Part shown: positions 16,386 through 24,667 of the stretch, piece by piece | Layout of the letters: each line of letters opens with the position of its first letter | Position numbering within the stretch: position 1 is the stretch's first letter | Assembly (NCBI RefSeq): GCF_003597675.1 | Contig: NZ_CP030827.1 | Location: 2,418,001-2,482,000, forward strand | DNA: 64,000 nucleotides | Origin: Neorhizobium sp. NCHU2750 | Lineage (GTDB): Bacteria; Pseudomonadota; Alphaproteobacteria; Rhizobiales; Rhizobiaceae | Direction of reading: 5' to 3' | Notes under the pieces: generated by a model | Databases searched by the model: none | What the model was told of the DNA's origin: nothing | Seen by the model: only the letters and a program-made list of their open reading frames with translations | Position numbers and translations under genes: made by a program

Positions 16386-16721
16386 TCAAGCCGCCTTTTT
16401 CTTGCGACCGCGCTTCACTTCAACGACCGGTTCGCCATAAGCAGCTTCAATAAGCTTCTGGAAATCCGGCTCAGACTGCGCACCAATGGCGGCACGATGC
16501 AGGAAGTCTTTGACGTCTTCTTCCGTGCTCAGAAGATATGACTTTTCAAGCTTCCCAAGCTTCACATAGTAGCCATTTACTTCCTGCTTCACCCAACTAC
16601 GACGGTTCGTTTGACCGGTCGAGAATGCCTTTTGCTGCCTCTGAAGTGCCGCCATAAACGCCGCAACAGCCGCGTTTTCCTTCACTTCATATCCCGCCGA
16701 ATACTCAAGAAATGTGGTCAT
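16386..16721 (-). CDS. Hypothetical phage protein (111 aa)
   Basis: ATG 16721 with AGGGAAAG upstream. Mixed charged protein with a strongly basic C-terminus (VKRGRKKKAA) that could contact nucleic acid; no recognised domain. It is divergent from the gene at 16789; the CTAAATAC element at 16753 lies between them in the orientation of the latter. Confidence 0.6.
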   Translation of the reverse strand: MTTFLEYSAGYEVKENAAVAAFMAALQRQQKAFSTGQTNRRSWVKQEVNGYYVKLGKLEKSYLLSTEEDVKDFLHRAAIGAQSEPDFQKLIEAAYGEPVVEVKRGRKKKAA

Positions 16722-16752
16722 TTTTCTTTCCCTGTTAAAATTGTTCTTGTCG

Positions 16753-16760
16753 CTAAATAC
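16753..16760 (+). promoter_or_regulatory. CTAAATAC element
   Basis: Recurrent prophage element, 28 bp before the ATG at 16789 that opens the packaging operon. No -35 box at the normal distance. Confidence 0.55.
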
Positions 16761-16788
16761 GACAAATAACAGTTTTTCGCGAAAGGCA

Positions 16789-17025
16789 ATGGCAAAAGTA
16801 AATTACACTCTCCCTAACGGCTATTCGGCGGACATTACCGCTGCGAAAGAAGCCGGTTCATTTGACGAATGGATCAACAAAAAGTTCGGCGATCGGATCA
16901 AATTGCTGATCACTGAAGACGACTTCTCATTCGAGATTCATGACGACCATTTCGTTGTCCTTTTCACCGAAGATGATGACGCTCTGGCATTCGTCACGAT
17001 GATCGGAGGGCGGATCATTGAGTAA
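16789..17025 (+). CDS. Small acidic phage protein (78 aa)
   Basis: ATG 16789 follows GAAAGG; the longer frame from 16714 has no support. The protein is acidic with a beta-rich second half (FEIHDDHFVVLFTEDDDALA). It overlaps the next gene by 8 bp, so the two are translationally coupled. As first gene of the packaging operon it could be a structural or packaging accessory; no family recognised. Confidence 0.65.
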   Translation: MAKVNYTLPNGYSADITAAKEAGSFDEWINKKFGDRIKLLITEDDFSFEIHDDHFVVLFTEDDDALAFVTMIGGRIIE

Positions 17026-17476
17026 TATCGAAGACATCCTTGGTCCCCTTCCCGAACCGAATAAGCGGCGGAAAAGAACCCGTACGGTACCGCCTGAAGA
17101 ACGGGCGAAAAAGCAGTCTCCTGAGTTTCAGGAACATCTTCGCAAAATAGGGTTTCAAAAAGGGCGCAAAAAGACAGGCGGAACGGTCCCTACTCCGAAG
17201 GAAACGAAAGAATTCCTCAATGGAAAGGGTCTCGAAGCCGCCGAAATGATGTGGGCTTTGGCGAACGATCCGGATGTGAAGGATGACACCCGTCGAAAGG
17301 CCTTGGAATACATCCTTTCAATCAGCGTTTCTCGCGCTGCGACGGAAACGAAGGTCGAAGTCAATCACACACACGACATAGGAGCCATGTTGCTTGAAGC
17401 TCAGCGAATGGCGTCTAAACCGCTAATCGATGTCACACCCAAGCTGCCCAAGGTGATCGAGGGCGATAGCGAGTAA
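17018..17476 (+). CDS. Probable terminase small subunit
   Basis: 152 aa from TTG 17018, with GGAGGG upstream; coupled to the gene before. The N-terminal third is very basic (NKRRKRTRTVPPEERAKKQS, GFQKGRKKTGG). The middle is helical (DVKDDTRRKALEYILSIS) and suits an oligomerising helix-turn-helix small terminase. Position just ahead of the large terminase supports this, but no signature motif is decisive. It would recognise the packaging site on phage DNA. Confidence 0.6.
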   Translation: MSNIEDILGPLPEPNKRRKRTRTVPPEERAKKQSPEFQEHLRKIGFQKGRKKTGGTVPTPKETKEFLNGKGLEAAEMMWALANDPDVKDDTRRKALEYILSISVSRAATETKVEVNHTHDIGAMLLEAQRMASKPLIDVTPKLPKVIEGDSE

Positions 17477-17835
17477 TGTTCAGCATATTGGCGGCTTGGC
17501 TTACAGCCATCGGTATCCAGCCCGGTCATTTCGTTTCAGGGCTTGCCGGTGGCGTTGTTCGGGCTATCGTCAACAAGCATGGCTCTTTTTGGGAACGTGT
17601 TGTTGCCGGTGCTGCCGGTACTCTATGTGCATCGTTTCTGACGCCCTTCGTCGTGCTGATGTTTGGAGCGACTGCCGCCCAAGGCGCGATCGGCTTCATG
17701 CTCGGCATTATCGGTATGAGTCTGGCTGAAGCTATCATCGGCATTGGGAAGAACTACGCTCAGAACCCGGCTTCATTGCGCGAAGACCTACGCGAATTCC
17801 TGCTGAAGATGCTGTCTCGAAAGGACAGCGAATAA
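17476..17835 (+). CDS. Holin-like membrane protein
   Basis: 119 aa; ATG 17476 overlaps the preceding stop (TAATG). Three hydrophobic helices (residues about 15-30 amphipathic, 45-68, 72-95) and a charged cytoplasmic C-terminus (LREDLREFLLKMLSRKDSE) fit a class I-type phage holin. The motif GGVVRAIVNKHGSFWERVVAG resembles holins of other rhizobial podoviruses. Its place between the terminase subunits is unusual, since the endolysin is at 40575-41045. Confidence 0.6.
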   Translation: MFSILAAWLTAIGIQPGHFVSGLAGGVVRAIVNKHGSFWERVVAGAAGTLCASFLTPFVVLMFGATAAQGAIGFMLGIIGMSLAEAIIGIGKNYAQNPASLREDLREFLLKMLSRKDSE

Positions 17836-17853
17836 GCGAAAATTGACCCGCCG

Positions 17854-17861
17854 CTATATAC
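17854..17861 (+). promoter_or_regulatory. CTATATAC element
   Basis: Recurrent prophage element ending 3 bp before the ATG of the large terminase (17865). If it acts as a -10 box, the transcript would start within or after the start codon, so it may be an RNA-level or weak site here. Confidence 0.45.
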
Positions 17862-17864
17862 GGC

Positions 17865-19289
17865 ATGTCAGACAACACGCCCTATAATCCAGCCCATATT
17901 GCCGAACTTTTAGCTCTTTACCATGCAAACATTCCCGTGTTTGCCAAGCAGGTATTTAATATCGACCTGTCGCCAAAACAGGTCGAAATCTGCGAAGCTT
18001 TTCAGCACAACAGACAGATTTCTGTGAAAGGTTCAGCCGGATTCGGCAAAACGCTCTGTTGCGCCGTTCTGGTTTGGTGGTCCCTTTGCACCCACGACCA
18101 GCTACAGACGGCGATTTTTGGGCCCAGCGAAGCCACCCTAAAATCCACGATCTGGAAGGAGCTTCAGACCCTTCATACCCGTATGGCTGAGCCGTTTAGG
18201 GGCTTCTACGAGGTGTCCGCTACTCGTATCAGCCGAAAGGTAAATCCCTCCACATGCTTCGCTGAATACCGCCTTGCAAGCGCGGAAAACATCTCAGCAG
18301 CACGCGGAATTCATAGCCCGAATGTCTACATATTTGCAGACGAGGCTTCGGGCATACCAGATGTAGTGTTTACTGACGCTCTTCTGAACATCCTTATTGC
18401 CGACCCTAATCCTAAACTATGCCTGATCAGCAACCCATCGCATGCTTCGGGTTTCTTCTGGCGTACTTGGTGCGATCCAGAAATTAGTGACCAATGGACT
18501 CATGTCCATGGCAAGATGACCGACGCTCCCGGCTTTGATCCGGCGAACCTCAAGGCAATTGCCGCCAACTACGGCGGACCAACAACGCGCAATTATCGCG
18601 TGTATGTCGAGGGGGAGTTTCCCTTATCGGACGAGTCCGGATTGATCCCCCGCGAGCATGTCGAATATGCCGTTCAGAATGAGTGTTTCCCGCCTGAGAA
18701 TGCGCCGATTATTTGGGGTCTCGATCCAGCCGGTCAGGGTGCTGACTCAAGCGTTCTCTGTATCCGGCAAGACAACAAGGTGCTCGAATTCAAGCAATGG
18801 AATGATCTCAATCCAACGCAATTGGCTTACGCAATCAAAGACCTTTACGAGCGGACACCGAAAAATCAGCGCCCGGTCGTCATCAGTATCGATGCCAATG
18901 GGCTTGGTTACGGCGTATATTCGGCAGTTAAAGACCTTGGTTTGCCCGCCTATGAATGCAAATTTGCGGGAACACCGACAAGGCATCCTGAACGCTACTC
19001 ACGGGTAAGGGACCAGCTTTACGCCGAAATGGCGGATTGGTTTGCCGGTGAGAACGTCCAAATCCCCAACAATGCTAAGCTGATTGAAGAGCTTTGTTCA
19101 GTCCAATTTGAGGACGCAAGCGGCAAGATCAAGATCGAAAAGAAAGACCAAATCAAGAAACGAATTGGTCGCTCACCCGATTTTTCAGACGCGCTCGGTT
19201 TGACGTTCGCGGTGTCTAGAACTCGGTACGCTTCAAAGTACAATTGGAACACCAAGATAGTCTACGACCATCTTCAGACGCTCGAATAA
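17865..19289 (+). CDS. Terminase large subunit
   Basis: 474-aa DNA packaging motor. The ATPase half has Walker A GSAGFGKT (residues about 55-62) and Walker B VYIFADEAS (about 151-159). The coupling motif is ISNPSH. The nuclease half shows the three acidic clusters of the RNase H fold: GLDPAGQGADSS (about 284), SIDANGLGYGV (about 343) and RSPDFSDALGLTF (about 436). Together these define a headful or cos-type phage terminase acting at the portal vertex. It is followed by the portal gene after 55 bp. Confidence 0.95.
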   Translation: MSDNTPYNPAHIAELLALYHANIPVFAKQVFNIDLSPKQVEICEAFQHNRQISVKGSAGFGKTLCCAVLVWWSLCTHDQLQTAIFGPSEATLKSTIWKELQTLHTRMAEPFRGFYEVSATRISRKVNPSTCFAEYRLASAENISAARGIHSPNVYIFADEASGIPDVVFTDALLNILIADPNPKLCLISNPSHASGFFWRTWCDPEISDQWTHVHGKMTDAPGFDPANLKAIAANYGGPTTRNYRVYVEGEFPLSDESGLIPREHVEYAVQNECFPPENAPIIWGLDPAGQGADSSVLCIRQDNKVLEFKQWNDLNPTQLAYAIKDLYERTPKNQRPVVISIDANGLGYGVYSAVKDLGLPAYECKFAGTPTRHPERYSRVRDQLYAEMADWFAGENVQIPNNAKLIEELCSVQFEDASGKIKIEKKDQIKKRIGRSPDFSDALGLTFAVSRTRYASKYNWNTKIVYDHLQTLE

Positions 19290-19307
19290 GCAGACTATCG
19301 CGTTCTT

Positions 19308-19315
19308 CTAAATAC
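19308..19315 (+). promoter_or_regulatory. CTAAATAC element
   Basis: Recurrent prophage element, 29 bp before the portal ATG (19345). No -35 box at the normal distance. Confidence 0.55.
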
Positions 19316-19344
19316 GGGAAAATTATCGCGAGATTTTCCCATCT

Positions 19345-21420
19345 ATGACCACTGAAGACGAAGCTATTTTGAATTCCATCACGCCACAATTGAAACAGGC
19401 TGTGAGTTGGAGCAATTCCAATATTGCCAACAAGCAAGAACAGGCTCTTAAGCATTATAAGCGCGAACCGCTTCCCGGTGACGACAAGCTAAAAGGCAAA
19501 TCGAAATGGGTCAGCCCGAAGGTTCAGCAAGCGACGGACTGGTGCTCAGCGCAGCTATTCCGCATTTTCGACAGCCCTCAGTCGGTCGTTGAATTTTGCG
19601 GCATTGGTCCCGAAGACGAAGCCATCGCCAAACAAATGAACGACACAGTCGGATGGATTCTTCGCACCCGGAATAGTTCGGCGGCATACCTTCAGCCAGT
19701 GTTTCAGGACTCGCTTCTTACTGGCTTGGGCGTTCTCACGGCGGAATTCACGGTTGAGACCGAAGAGAGCTTGCCGCGTCTGCTTGAAGGCGTTCCGAAC
19801 GAACACCTTGTCGCCCTCAATCAGCAGGAAGAACAGGGCCTTATCGTGATCGAAGAGGCTTCAAAGCCGACCACGACTCCAGGTCCACTTGGACCAATCG
19901 AAACTCGGGATCTGAAGATCAGGACGATCAAGCGCATCCCGAAGTTCTCAATCCTTCCAGTTTGCCCGGAAGACCTGATCATCAGCAAAGACGCCCGCTT
20001 CGACCCGGAAACAGGCGGAATTCTGGCAAAAATTCAGGGTCACCGCCGCGTTGTTACCCGCGCTGAATTGCTGGACATGGGCTTTGACCGTGCGAAGATC
20101 GATGAACTCCCGGCAGCTTCCGATAAAACAGATGGCATCGCGCTTGAGCGTTCGAAAGACCTTGCCGGTGAACAGGGCATCGGTCCTGATGACGTGACCG
20201 TCTACACCATTTACACCAAACTGAAGATCGGAAAGGACCGCAAACACCGCCTGTGGCGCATAACAATTGGGGGCAATCTGGAAAACCGCCCAACCCTTCT
20301 TGATCACACGGAAGTCAGCCTAGCGCCCTATGCTGCTTTTTGTTGCTTCCCCGTGAGCCATACCCTGTTCGGGCTTGGTGCTGCCGATCGGCTCCTTGAT
20401 GACCACACACTAATTTCTAAACTTTATCGCGGAGTCTTGGATTCGCTCAGCCAGTCGGTGAACCCGATTAAGGTCGTCAATCCGGATACTACGAACGTCG
20501 AAGATTTGTTGAATAGCCATGCCGGTGCGATCGTCCGTTCGACCGATCCTTCAGGCGGCATCAGCTATAACAAGGCCCCGTTTGCCGGTGCAGATGCCAT
20601 TCCGGTAATCGACCAGCTTTCCCGCTCGCTTGATATGTCCACCGGTACTGGCGAAAGCATGCTGGCGATCGACGCCAGTGACCTACAGCGCACTAGCGCC
20701 ACGGCTGCGAACCTCCGTTCGAACGCTTCTCAGCTTCTAATCGAAGGAATTTCGAGAAACCTTGCAGACACGGGATATCGCTATCTGGTCCGCATCTGCA
20801 TTTCGCTGCTGATTGACAATCCCGATGAAGCTGCTGAGCTTTTCACGCGATTGACTAACCAAGCCATCGCTCTGGACCAGTTTGATCTCACGTTCGACCT
20901 TGTTACGAGCGTCGTTTTCGGCACGATGTCGCGTGACCAGTCGCAAGGCAACCTGACGAACCTTCTGAACCAGCAGTATCAGGCACTTCAAGCCGGTCTG
21001 CCCATCGTGAACGCTCAGTCGATCTATTCGACGCTGACGAAACTGGTTGAAGGTCAGGGCCTCAAGAATACGGCTCCGTTCCTTGTCGATCCATCGACAT
21101 TGCCGCCGCCTCCCCCGCCGCAGCCTCCCGTCGATCCGAACGCTGGTCTTATCGAGGTGGAGAAGGTCAAAGCTCAATTGAAGGCGCAATCGGACGAAGC
21201 TGACCGCCAATTCCAGATGTCGAAGCTTGCCGCCGAAATGGACCTAAAGCGGGACCAGATGGCTCAAGATTTCGAACTCAAGCGCGCAGAAATCGAAGCG
21301 AAATATGCGGCACATGTCGAAGTAGAACGCCTGAAGCTTGAACAGTCTGCCATGCGCGATGCCATGGGAAACATCCAGTCGCCCGCCATTCCAACACCAA
21401 TGCAGGGCTATAACCCATGA
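19345..21420 (+). CDS. Portal (head-tail connector) protein
   Basis: 691 aa, the size of large podovirus portals. The body contains portal-typical segments (WVSPKVQQATDWCSAQLFRI; LLDDHTLISKLYRGVLDSLS; STGTGESMLAIDASDLQRTS), with the long helix expected for the wing/stem region. A proline run (PPPPPPQPP, about 590) precedes a C-terminal coiled coil (residues about 610-675, rich in K, E, A, M) that may form the barrel inside the capsid. It forms the dodecameric ring through which the terminase packages DNA. The stop overlaps the next start by 4 bp. Confidence 0.88.
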   Translation: MTTEDEAILNSITPQLKQAVSWSNSNIANKQEQALKHYKREPLPGDDKLKGKSKWVSPKVQQATDWCSAQLFRIFDSPQSVVEFCGIGPEDEAIAKQMNDTVGWILRTRNSSAAYLQPVFQDSLLTGLGVLTAEFTVETEESLPRLLEGVPNEHLVALNQQEEQGLIVIEEASKPTTTPGPLGPIETRDLKIRTIKRIPKFSILPVCPEDLIISKDARFDPETGGILAKIQGHRRVVTRAELLDMGFDRAKIDELPAASDKTDGIALERSKDLAGEQGIGPDDVTVYTIYTKLKIGKDRKHRLWRITIGGNLENRPTLLDHTEVSLAPYAAFCCFPVSHTLFGLGAADRLLDDHTLISKLYRGVLDSLSQSVNPIKVVNPDTTNVEDLLNSHAGAIVRSTDPSGGISYNKAPFAGADAIPVIDQLSRSLDMSTGTGESMLAIDASDLQRTSATAANLRSNASQLLIEGISRNLADTGYRYLVRICISLLIDNPDEAAELFTRLTNQAIALDQFDLTFDLVTSVVFGTMSRDQSQGNLTNLLNQQYQALQAGLPIVNAQSIYSTLTKLVEGQGLKNTAPFLVDPSTLPPPPPPQPPVDPNAGLIEVEKVKAQLKAQSDEADRQFQMSKLAAEMDLKRDQMAQDFELKRAEIEAKYAAHVEVERLKLEQSAMRDAMGNIQSPAIPTPMQGYNP

Positions 21421-21671
21421 TCGATCAAGCAATTCTAGACCGTTCTAACGCGGCTAAACGGCTTCTGAACAACCCTGATTTTCAGCTTATTGCCGCTGCA
21501 ATTGAAGCCGATATTCTCGCCAATTTCCGCGCTGTAAAGATCGGCGATACGGAGACATTGGCGAACGTTCATGCGCTATCGCACGGCTTCAAACTACTAA
21601 ACGACAGAATGTCTAAATACATTGAATCCGCGTCCGTAGCGGCAAAAATGGAAGAAATTTCCGACGAATAA
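21417..21671 (+). CDS. Small hypothetical protein between portal and scaffold (84 aa)
   Basis: ATG overlaps the portal stop (ATGA), indicating coupled translation. Helical throughout (NAAKRLLNNPDFQLIAAAIE, LNDRMSKYIESASVAAKMEE). No recognised domain. Its position suggests a head-assembly accessory. Confidence 0.65.
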   Translation: MIDQAILDRSNAAKRLLNNPDFQLIAAAIEADILANFRAVKIGDTETLANVHALSHGFKLLNDRMSKYIESASVAAKMEEISDE

Positions 21672-21704
21672 CGCGGAAATCTCCGTTCAGAACTGCATAC
21701 GACG

Positions 21705-21712
21705 CTATATAC
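21705..21712 (+). promoter_or_regulatory. CTATATAC element
   Basis: Recurrent prophage element, 29 bp before the scaffold ATG (21742). No -35 box at the normal distance. Confidence 0.55.
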
Positions 21713-21741
21713 AACACTTACATTTGGAAAACGAAAGGACA

Positions 21742-22662
21742 ATGGAAGACGAAAGCAATAACTCCGAAATGGAGACTGCACTTGATGATGCCAGCGCGGT
21801 TGATCGTATCGCCGCACTTTTGGACGTGACGGAAGCCTCTGACGAAGTTTCAGAACAAGCAGAAGACCATGTTGAAACCGAACCAACAGCCGAAGAAACT
21901 GACGCTGTTGAGACACCAGATACCGAAGAACAGTATTACGAGATTGACGGCGAACAAGTCAGCCTCTCGGAACTGCGAAACGGTTATTTGCGACAGTCCG
22001 CATTTACTAAAAAGACACAAGAGCTTGCTCGTCAGCGAGACGAATATAATGCAGCCATGTTCGACAAGAACCAACTGCGAATGGAAGCCCTCCAAGGCAT
22101 CGAAGCCATTAAACAGCAATTGGCTATTGAGTTTTCGCAGATCGAACAGCCGAATTGGGACGAGCTCCTTCGCGACGATCCACATCAGTTCCTAATCGAA
22201 CAGAACAAGTGGGCACGCAAAGAAGCCGCCGTAAAGCAGATGTTTGACGCCGAAACCGCACTTCGTACGAAGCAAGCGGAATATGAAGCGGAAATGCATC
22301 AGGCTCAATTGCGCGAAAGTCAGGCGCAGTTCTTGGCGAAATATCCTGAGATGCAGGACAAAGGTAAATCGGCAGAAGCCCTTGGTCAGATCACTCAATT
22401 GCTGATCGACAATGGTTTCTCAAAGGAAGAAATCGAAGGCGTATCTGACTATCGAATTGTCGGTATCCTGTATGAGCTAAACAAAGCAATGAATGCTCAG
22501 AAGGCAATCCCGCAAGTCGTTCAGAAGATGGAGCAAAAGCCAGCCATCAGTGTGAAGGGGACTTCATCCAAGGCTAGTGACGCTTACACCCGCGATCTCA
22601 ACAAGTTCAACTCAACGAAATCTGGAAGTGACGCAATCGCGCTTATTTCCCGTCTGCTTTAA
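21742..22662 (+). CDS. Putative scaffolding protein
   Basis: 306 aa from ATG 21742 (GAAAGGACA upstream; preferred over a TTG 18 bases earlier). A very acidic N-terminal third (EASDEVSEQAEDHVETEPTA) is followed by EIDGEQVSLSELRNGYLRQS, then long charged coiled coils and a basic C-terminal tail. Composition and position immediately before the major capsid gene are those of internal scaffolds, which guide procapsid assembly and then leave. Confidence 0.75.
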   Translation: MEDESNNSEMETALDDASAVDRIAALLDVTEASDEVSEQAEDHVETEPTAEETDAVETPDTEEQYYEIDGEQVSLSELRNGYLRQSAFTKKTQELARQRDEYNAAMFDKNQLRMEALQGIEAIKQQLAIEFSQIEQPNWDELLRDDPHQFLIEQNKWARKEAAVKQMFDAETALRTKQAEYEAEMHQAQLRESQAQFLAKYPEMQDKGKSAEALGQITQLLIDNGFSKEEIEGVSDYRIVGILYELNKAMNAQKAIPQVVQKMEQKPAISVKGTSSKASDAYTRDLNKFNSTKSGSDAIALISRLL

Positions 22663-22713
22663 CCAACGAAACCGGCGCAAGAAGCGTCCAATAAAAAGAG
22701 GTTTAAACCCGTA

Positions 22714-23640
22714 ATGCCAACTCTAGTCACGAACCAAATTGCCCACGCCCGCGAAGACCTTGCGAACACCATTTCCAATGTTGATCCGACCGAAACTCCG
22801 TTTTTCTCGTCTATCGGCAAGACCAAAGCCACCGCCGTCCGTCACGAAGTTCTGGTAGACAGCCTGTCGCCCGCTTCGGCGAACAACGCGGTTGCTGAAG
22901 GCGCCGACCTTGTAGACACCGCCGCAACGGTCCCTGTCCGCGTATCTAACATCTGCCAACTGATGCAGAAAGATATCCGTCTGTCGGGAACCATTCAGGC
23001 AGTCGATACCGCCGGCGCCAAGACCGAGAAGGCACGGCTCGTCAAAAACCGTGGTCTCGAAATCCGCCGAGACCTTGAAATGTCGCTTCTTGGTGGTCAG
23101 GGTTCATCCGCAACGGGCACCCGTTACATGGGCGGCTATCAGGCAATCACCGCAACGAATGCCTTCGGTGGCGCGAACTCCGCAATCACCGGCTTCTCAA
23201 ACGGTAACATCTCCGCTGCTGTTGACGGCACCGCTCGATCGGTGACCGAAGCCATGTTCCTCGACATGCTGGAAAAAATCTACGTTTCCGGTGGACGTCC
23301 GAAGGAAGTTCTGGCTGGTCCAAAGCTCAAGCGCGCTATCAGCGGCTTTACCGGTGGCGCTCAGAAGCAGCAGAACGCTGAAAAGAAGACCATCAATCAG
23401 GGCGTAGACATCTACGTATCAGATTGGGGTACGCTGAATGTCAATCCGCACCCGTATGCGCTGACAAAGACCATTATCGCTTATGATCCAGAAATGTGGG
23501 CTGTTGCCTTCCTTCGTTCATTCTCGGTCGAAGAACTCGGCAAGAGCGGTGACAGCGACAAGTTTATGATCGTCGCAGAGGCAACATTGGAAGCGAAGAA
23601 TGAGAAATCTTCTGGACAGCTTCGGGACTTGAACGCCTAA
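22714..23640 (+). CDS. Major capsid protein, SU10/DUF5309 type
   Basis: 308 aa. The start TNQIAHAREDLANTISNVDPTETPFFSSIGK and later EVLVDSL, GGQGSSATGTRYMGGYQAI, PKEVLAGPKLKRAISGF and DPEMWAVAFLRSFSVEELGK match the SU10-type HK97-fold capsid family; the N-arm aligns without a long prohead extension. It forms the icosahedral shell with the scaffold encoded just upstream. A terminator follows, so head expression is punctuated here. Confidence 0.88.
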   Translation: MPTLVTNQIAHAREDLANTISNVDPTETPFFSSIGKTKATAVRHEVLVDSLSPASANNAVAEGADLVDTAATVPVRVSNICQLMQKDIRLSGTIQAVDTAGAKTEKARLVKNRGLEIRRDLEMSLLGGQGSSATGTRYMGGYQAITATNAFGGANSAITGFSNGNISAAVDGTARSVTEAMFLDMLEKIYVSGGRPKEVLAGPKLKRAISGFTGGAQKQQNAEKKTINQGVDIYVSDWGTLNVNPHPYALTKTIIAYDPEMWAVAFLRSFSVEELGKSGDSDKFMIVAEATLEAKNEKSSGQLRDLNA

Positions 23641-23677
23641 TACCTGCCCGCAATAAAAAGAATAAAGCAGGATTTGA

Positions 23678-23702
23678 GGGGCTTCTTCGGAGGCCCCTTT
23701 CC
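23678..23702 (+). terminator. Probable terminator after capsid gene
   Basis: GGGGC/GCCCC stem with a short loop, then TTTCC. Modest U-run, so likely partial. A CTAAATAC element follows 22 bp later. Confidence 0.55.
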
Positions 23703-23723
23703 ATTTGTGACGTCCGCAATTCG

Positions 23724-23731
23724 CTAAATAC
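23724..23731 (+). promoter_or_regulatory. CTAAATAC element
   Basis: Recurrent prophage element, 21 bp before the ATG at 23753, directly after the terminator that ends the capsid unit. Confidence 0.6.
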
Positions 23732-23752
23732 TGAAAAATCCAGAGGCGAATT

Positions 23753-24097
23753 ATGGACAACAATACACTCTCACTAGGCGATCTCCTTCCTCAGAACGGC
23801 ACTCTCCTTTGGTCTGAAGATGACGAAAAGACGATCTGGCTTGTTCGCGATGGCGACAAGATGGAGATCATCACAGAATGGAAATCGCTATCGGCGCTGT
23901 TCGATGCGAATGCCCAAGAAGCCGCCGAATTTTCTCGCACCGGTTCACACGGCGATCTTCAGAAGGTTGCGTCGATCCCCAAAGGCCTATTCGCCGAATG
24001 GCGCAAGGAAGGCATTACCGACGATCCTATCGCGATGGCACGGCGCCTGAACGACGCGGACTTCAGAAAATTCCGCACGAATAATTGGGTGATCTAA
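23753..24097 (+). CDS. Hypothetical head-tail region protein (114 aa)
   Basis: ATG 23753 with AGAGG upstream. Acidic, beta-rich first half (GTLLWSEDDEKTIWLVRDGD) and helical second half; no recognised domain. Located between capsid and adaptor genes, so likely a virion or assembly component. Confidence 0.65.
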   Translation: MDNNTLSLGDLLPQNGTLLWSEDDEKTIWLVRDGDKMEIITEWKSLSALFDANAQEAAEFSRTGSHGDLQKVASIPKGLFAEWRKEGITDDPIAMARRLNDADFRKFRTNNWVI

Positions 24098-24100
24098 CCC

Positions 24101-24667
24101 ATGACCTATGACGAATTTCTGTCCACGATCGAAAGCTACACCATCCGGTCGATTTCCGACATGCCGTTCGACGGTTTTGTTCAACGCGCTGAATCATATC
24201 TCCGATCGGTAACAAAGCATTATCTTGCTGAAAAAACGGTGATCCTGCGTATCGATGTTGGCGCAATCACCCTACCCGATGATTTTCTCGAAATCCGGTC
24301 GATCACGGGCGCCAAGCTCTACAAGCCCGTAGCGGTTCAGGCGGCTAATCTCTGCGAAAACGAGGTTGGCTATTACCGCACCGGCAATCGTCTGGTCTTT
24401 GTTGGCGAACCCGATGCGACGATCGAATTACTTTATTGGGCTGCATTCCCTGCCCTCTCAGCCGACCAATCCAATTGGCTGTTTGACCGCTTCCCGAACG
24501 TCTACATCTCGGCTGTTCTCAAGGAATATCATCGTTGGATGACCAATGCTGAAGGTGTGCAGATCGAATCTGCCGCGCTTCAGGAAGCTCTCGGAATAGT
24601 GTCCGAAGATGACCGCCGTGGTCGCCAAACTGGTCCTATCATCATGGGGTCAAATGCATGGCGGTAA
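24101..24667 (+). CDS. Head-tail adaptor protein (P22 gp4-like)
   Basis: 188 aa. It begins with the helical MTYDEFLSTIESYTIRSI and shows the family core: AESYLRSVTKHYL, VGAITLPDDFLEIRSITG, ELLYWAAFPALS, NWLFDRFPNVYISAVLKEYH. These fit the phage adaptor family that extends the portal ring and closes the filled head in P22-like and SU10-like podoviruses. It overlaps the next gene by 10 bp. Confidence 0.75.
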   Translation: MTYDEFLSTIESYTIRSISDMPFDGFVQRAESYLRSVTKHYLAEKTVILRIDVGAITLPDDFLEIRSITGAKLYKPVAVQAANLCENEVGYYRTGNRLVFVGEPDATIELLYWAAFPALSADQSNWLFDRFPNVYISAVLKEYHRWMTNAEGVQIESAALQEALGIVSEDDRRGRQTGPIIMGSNAWR

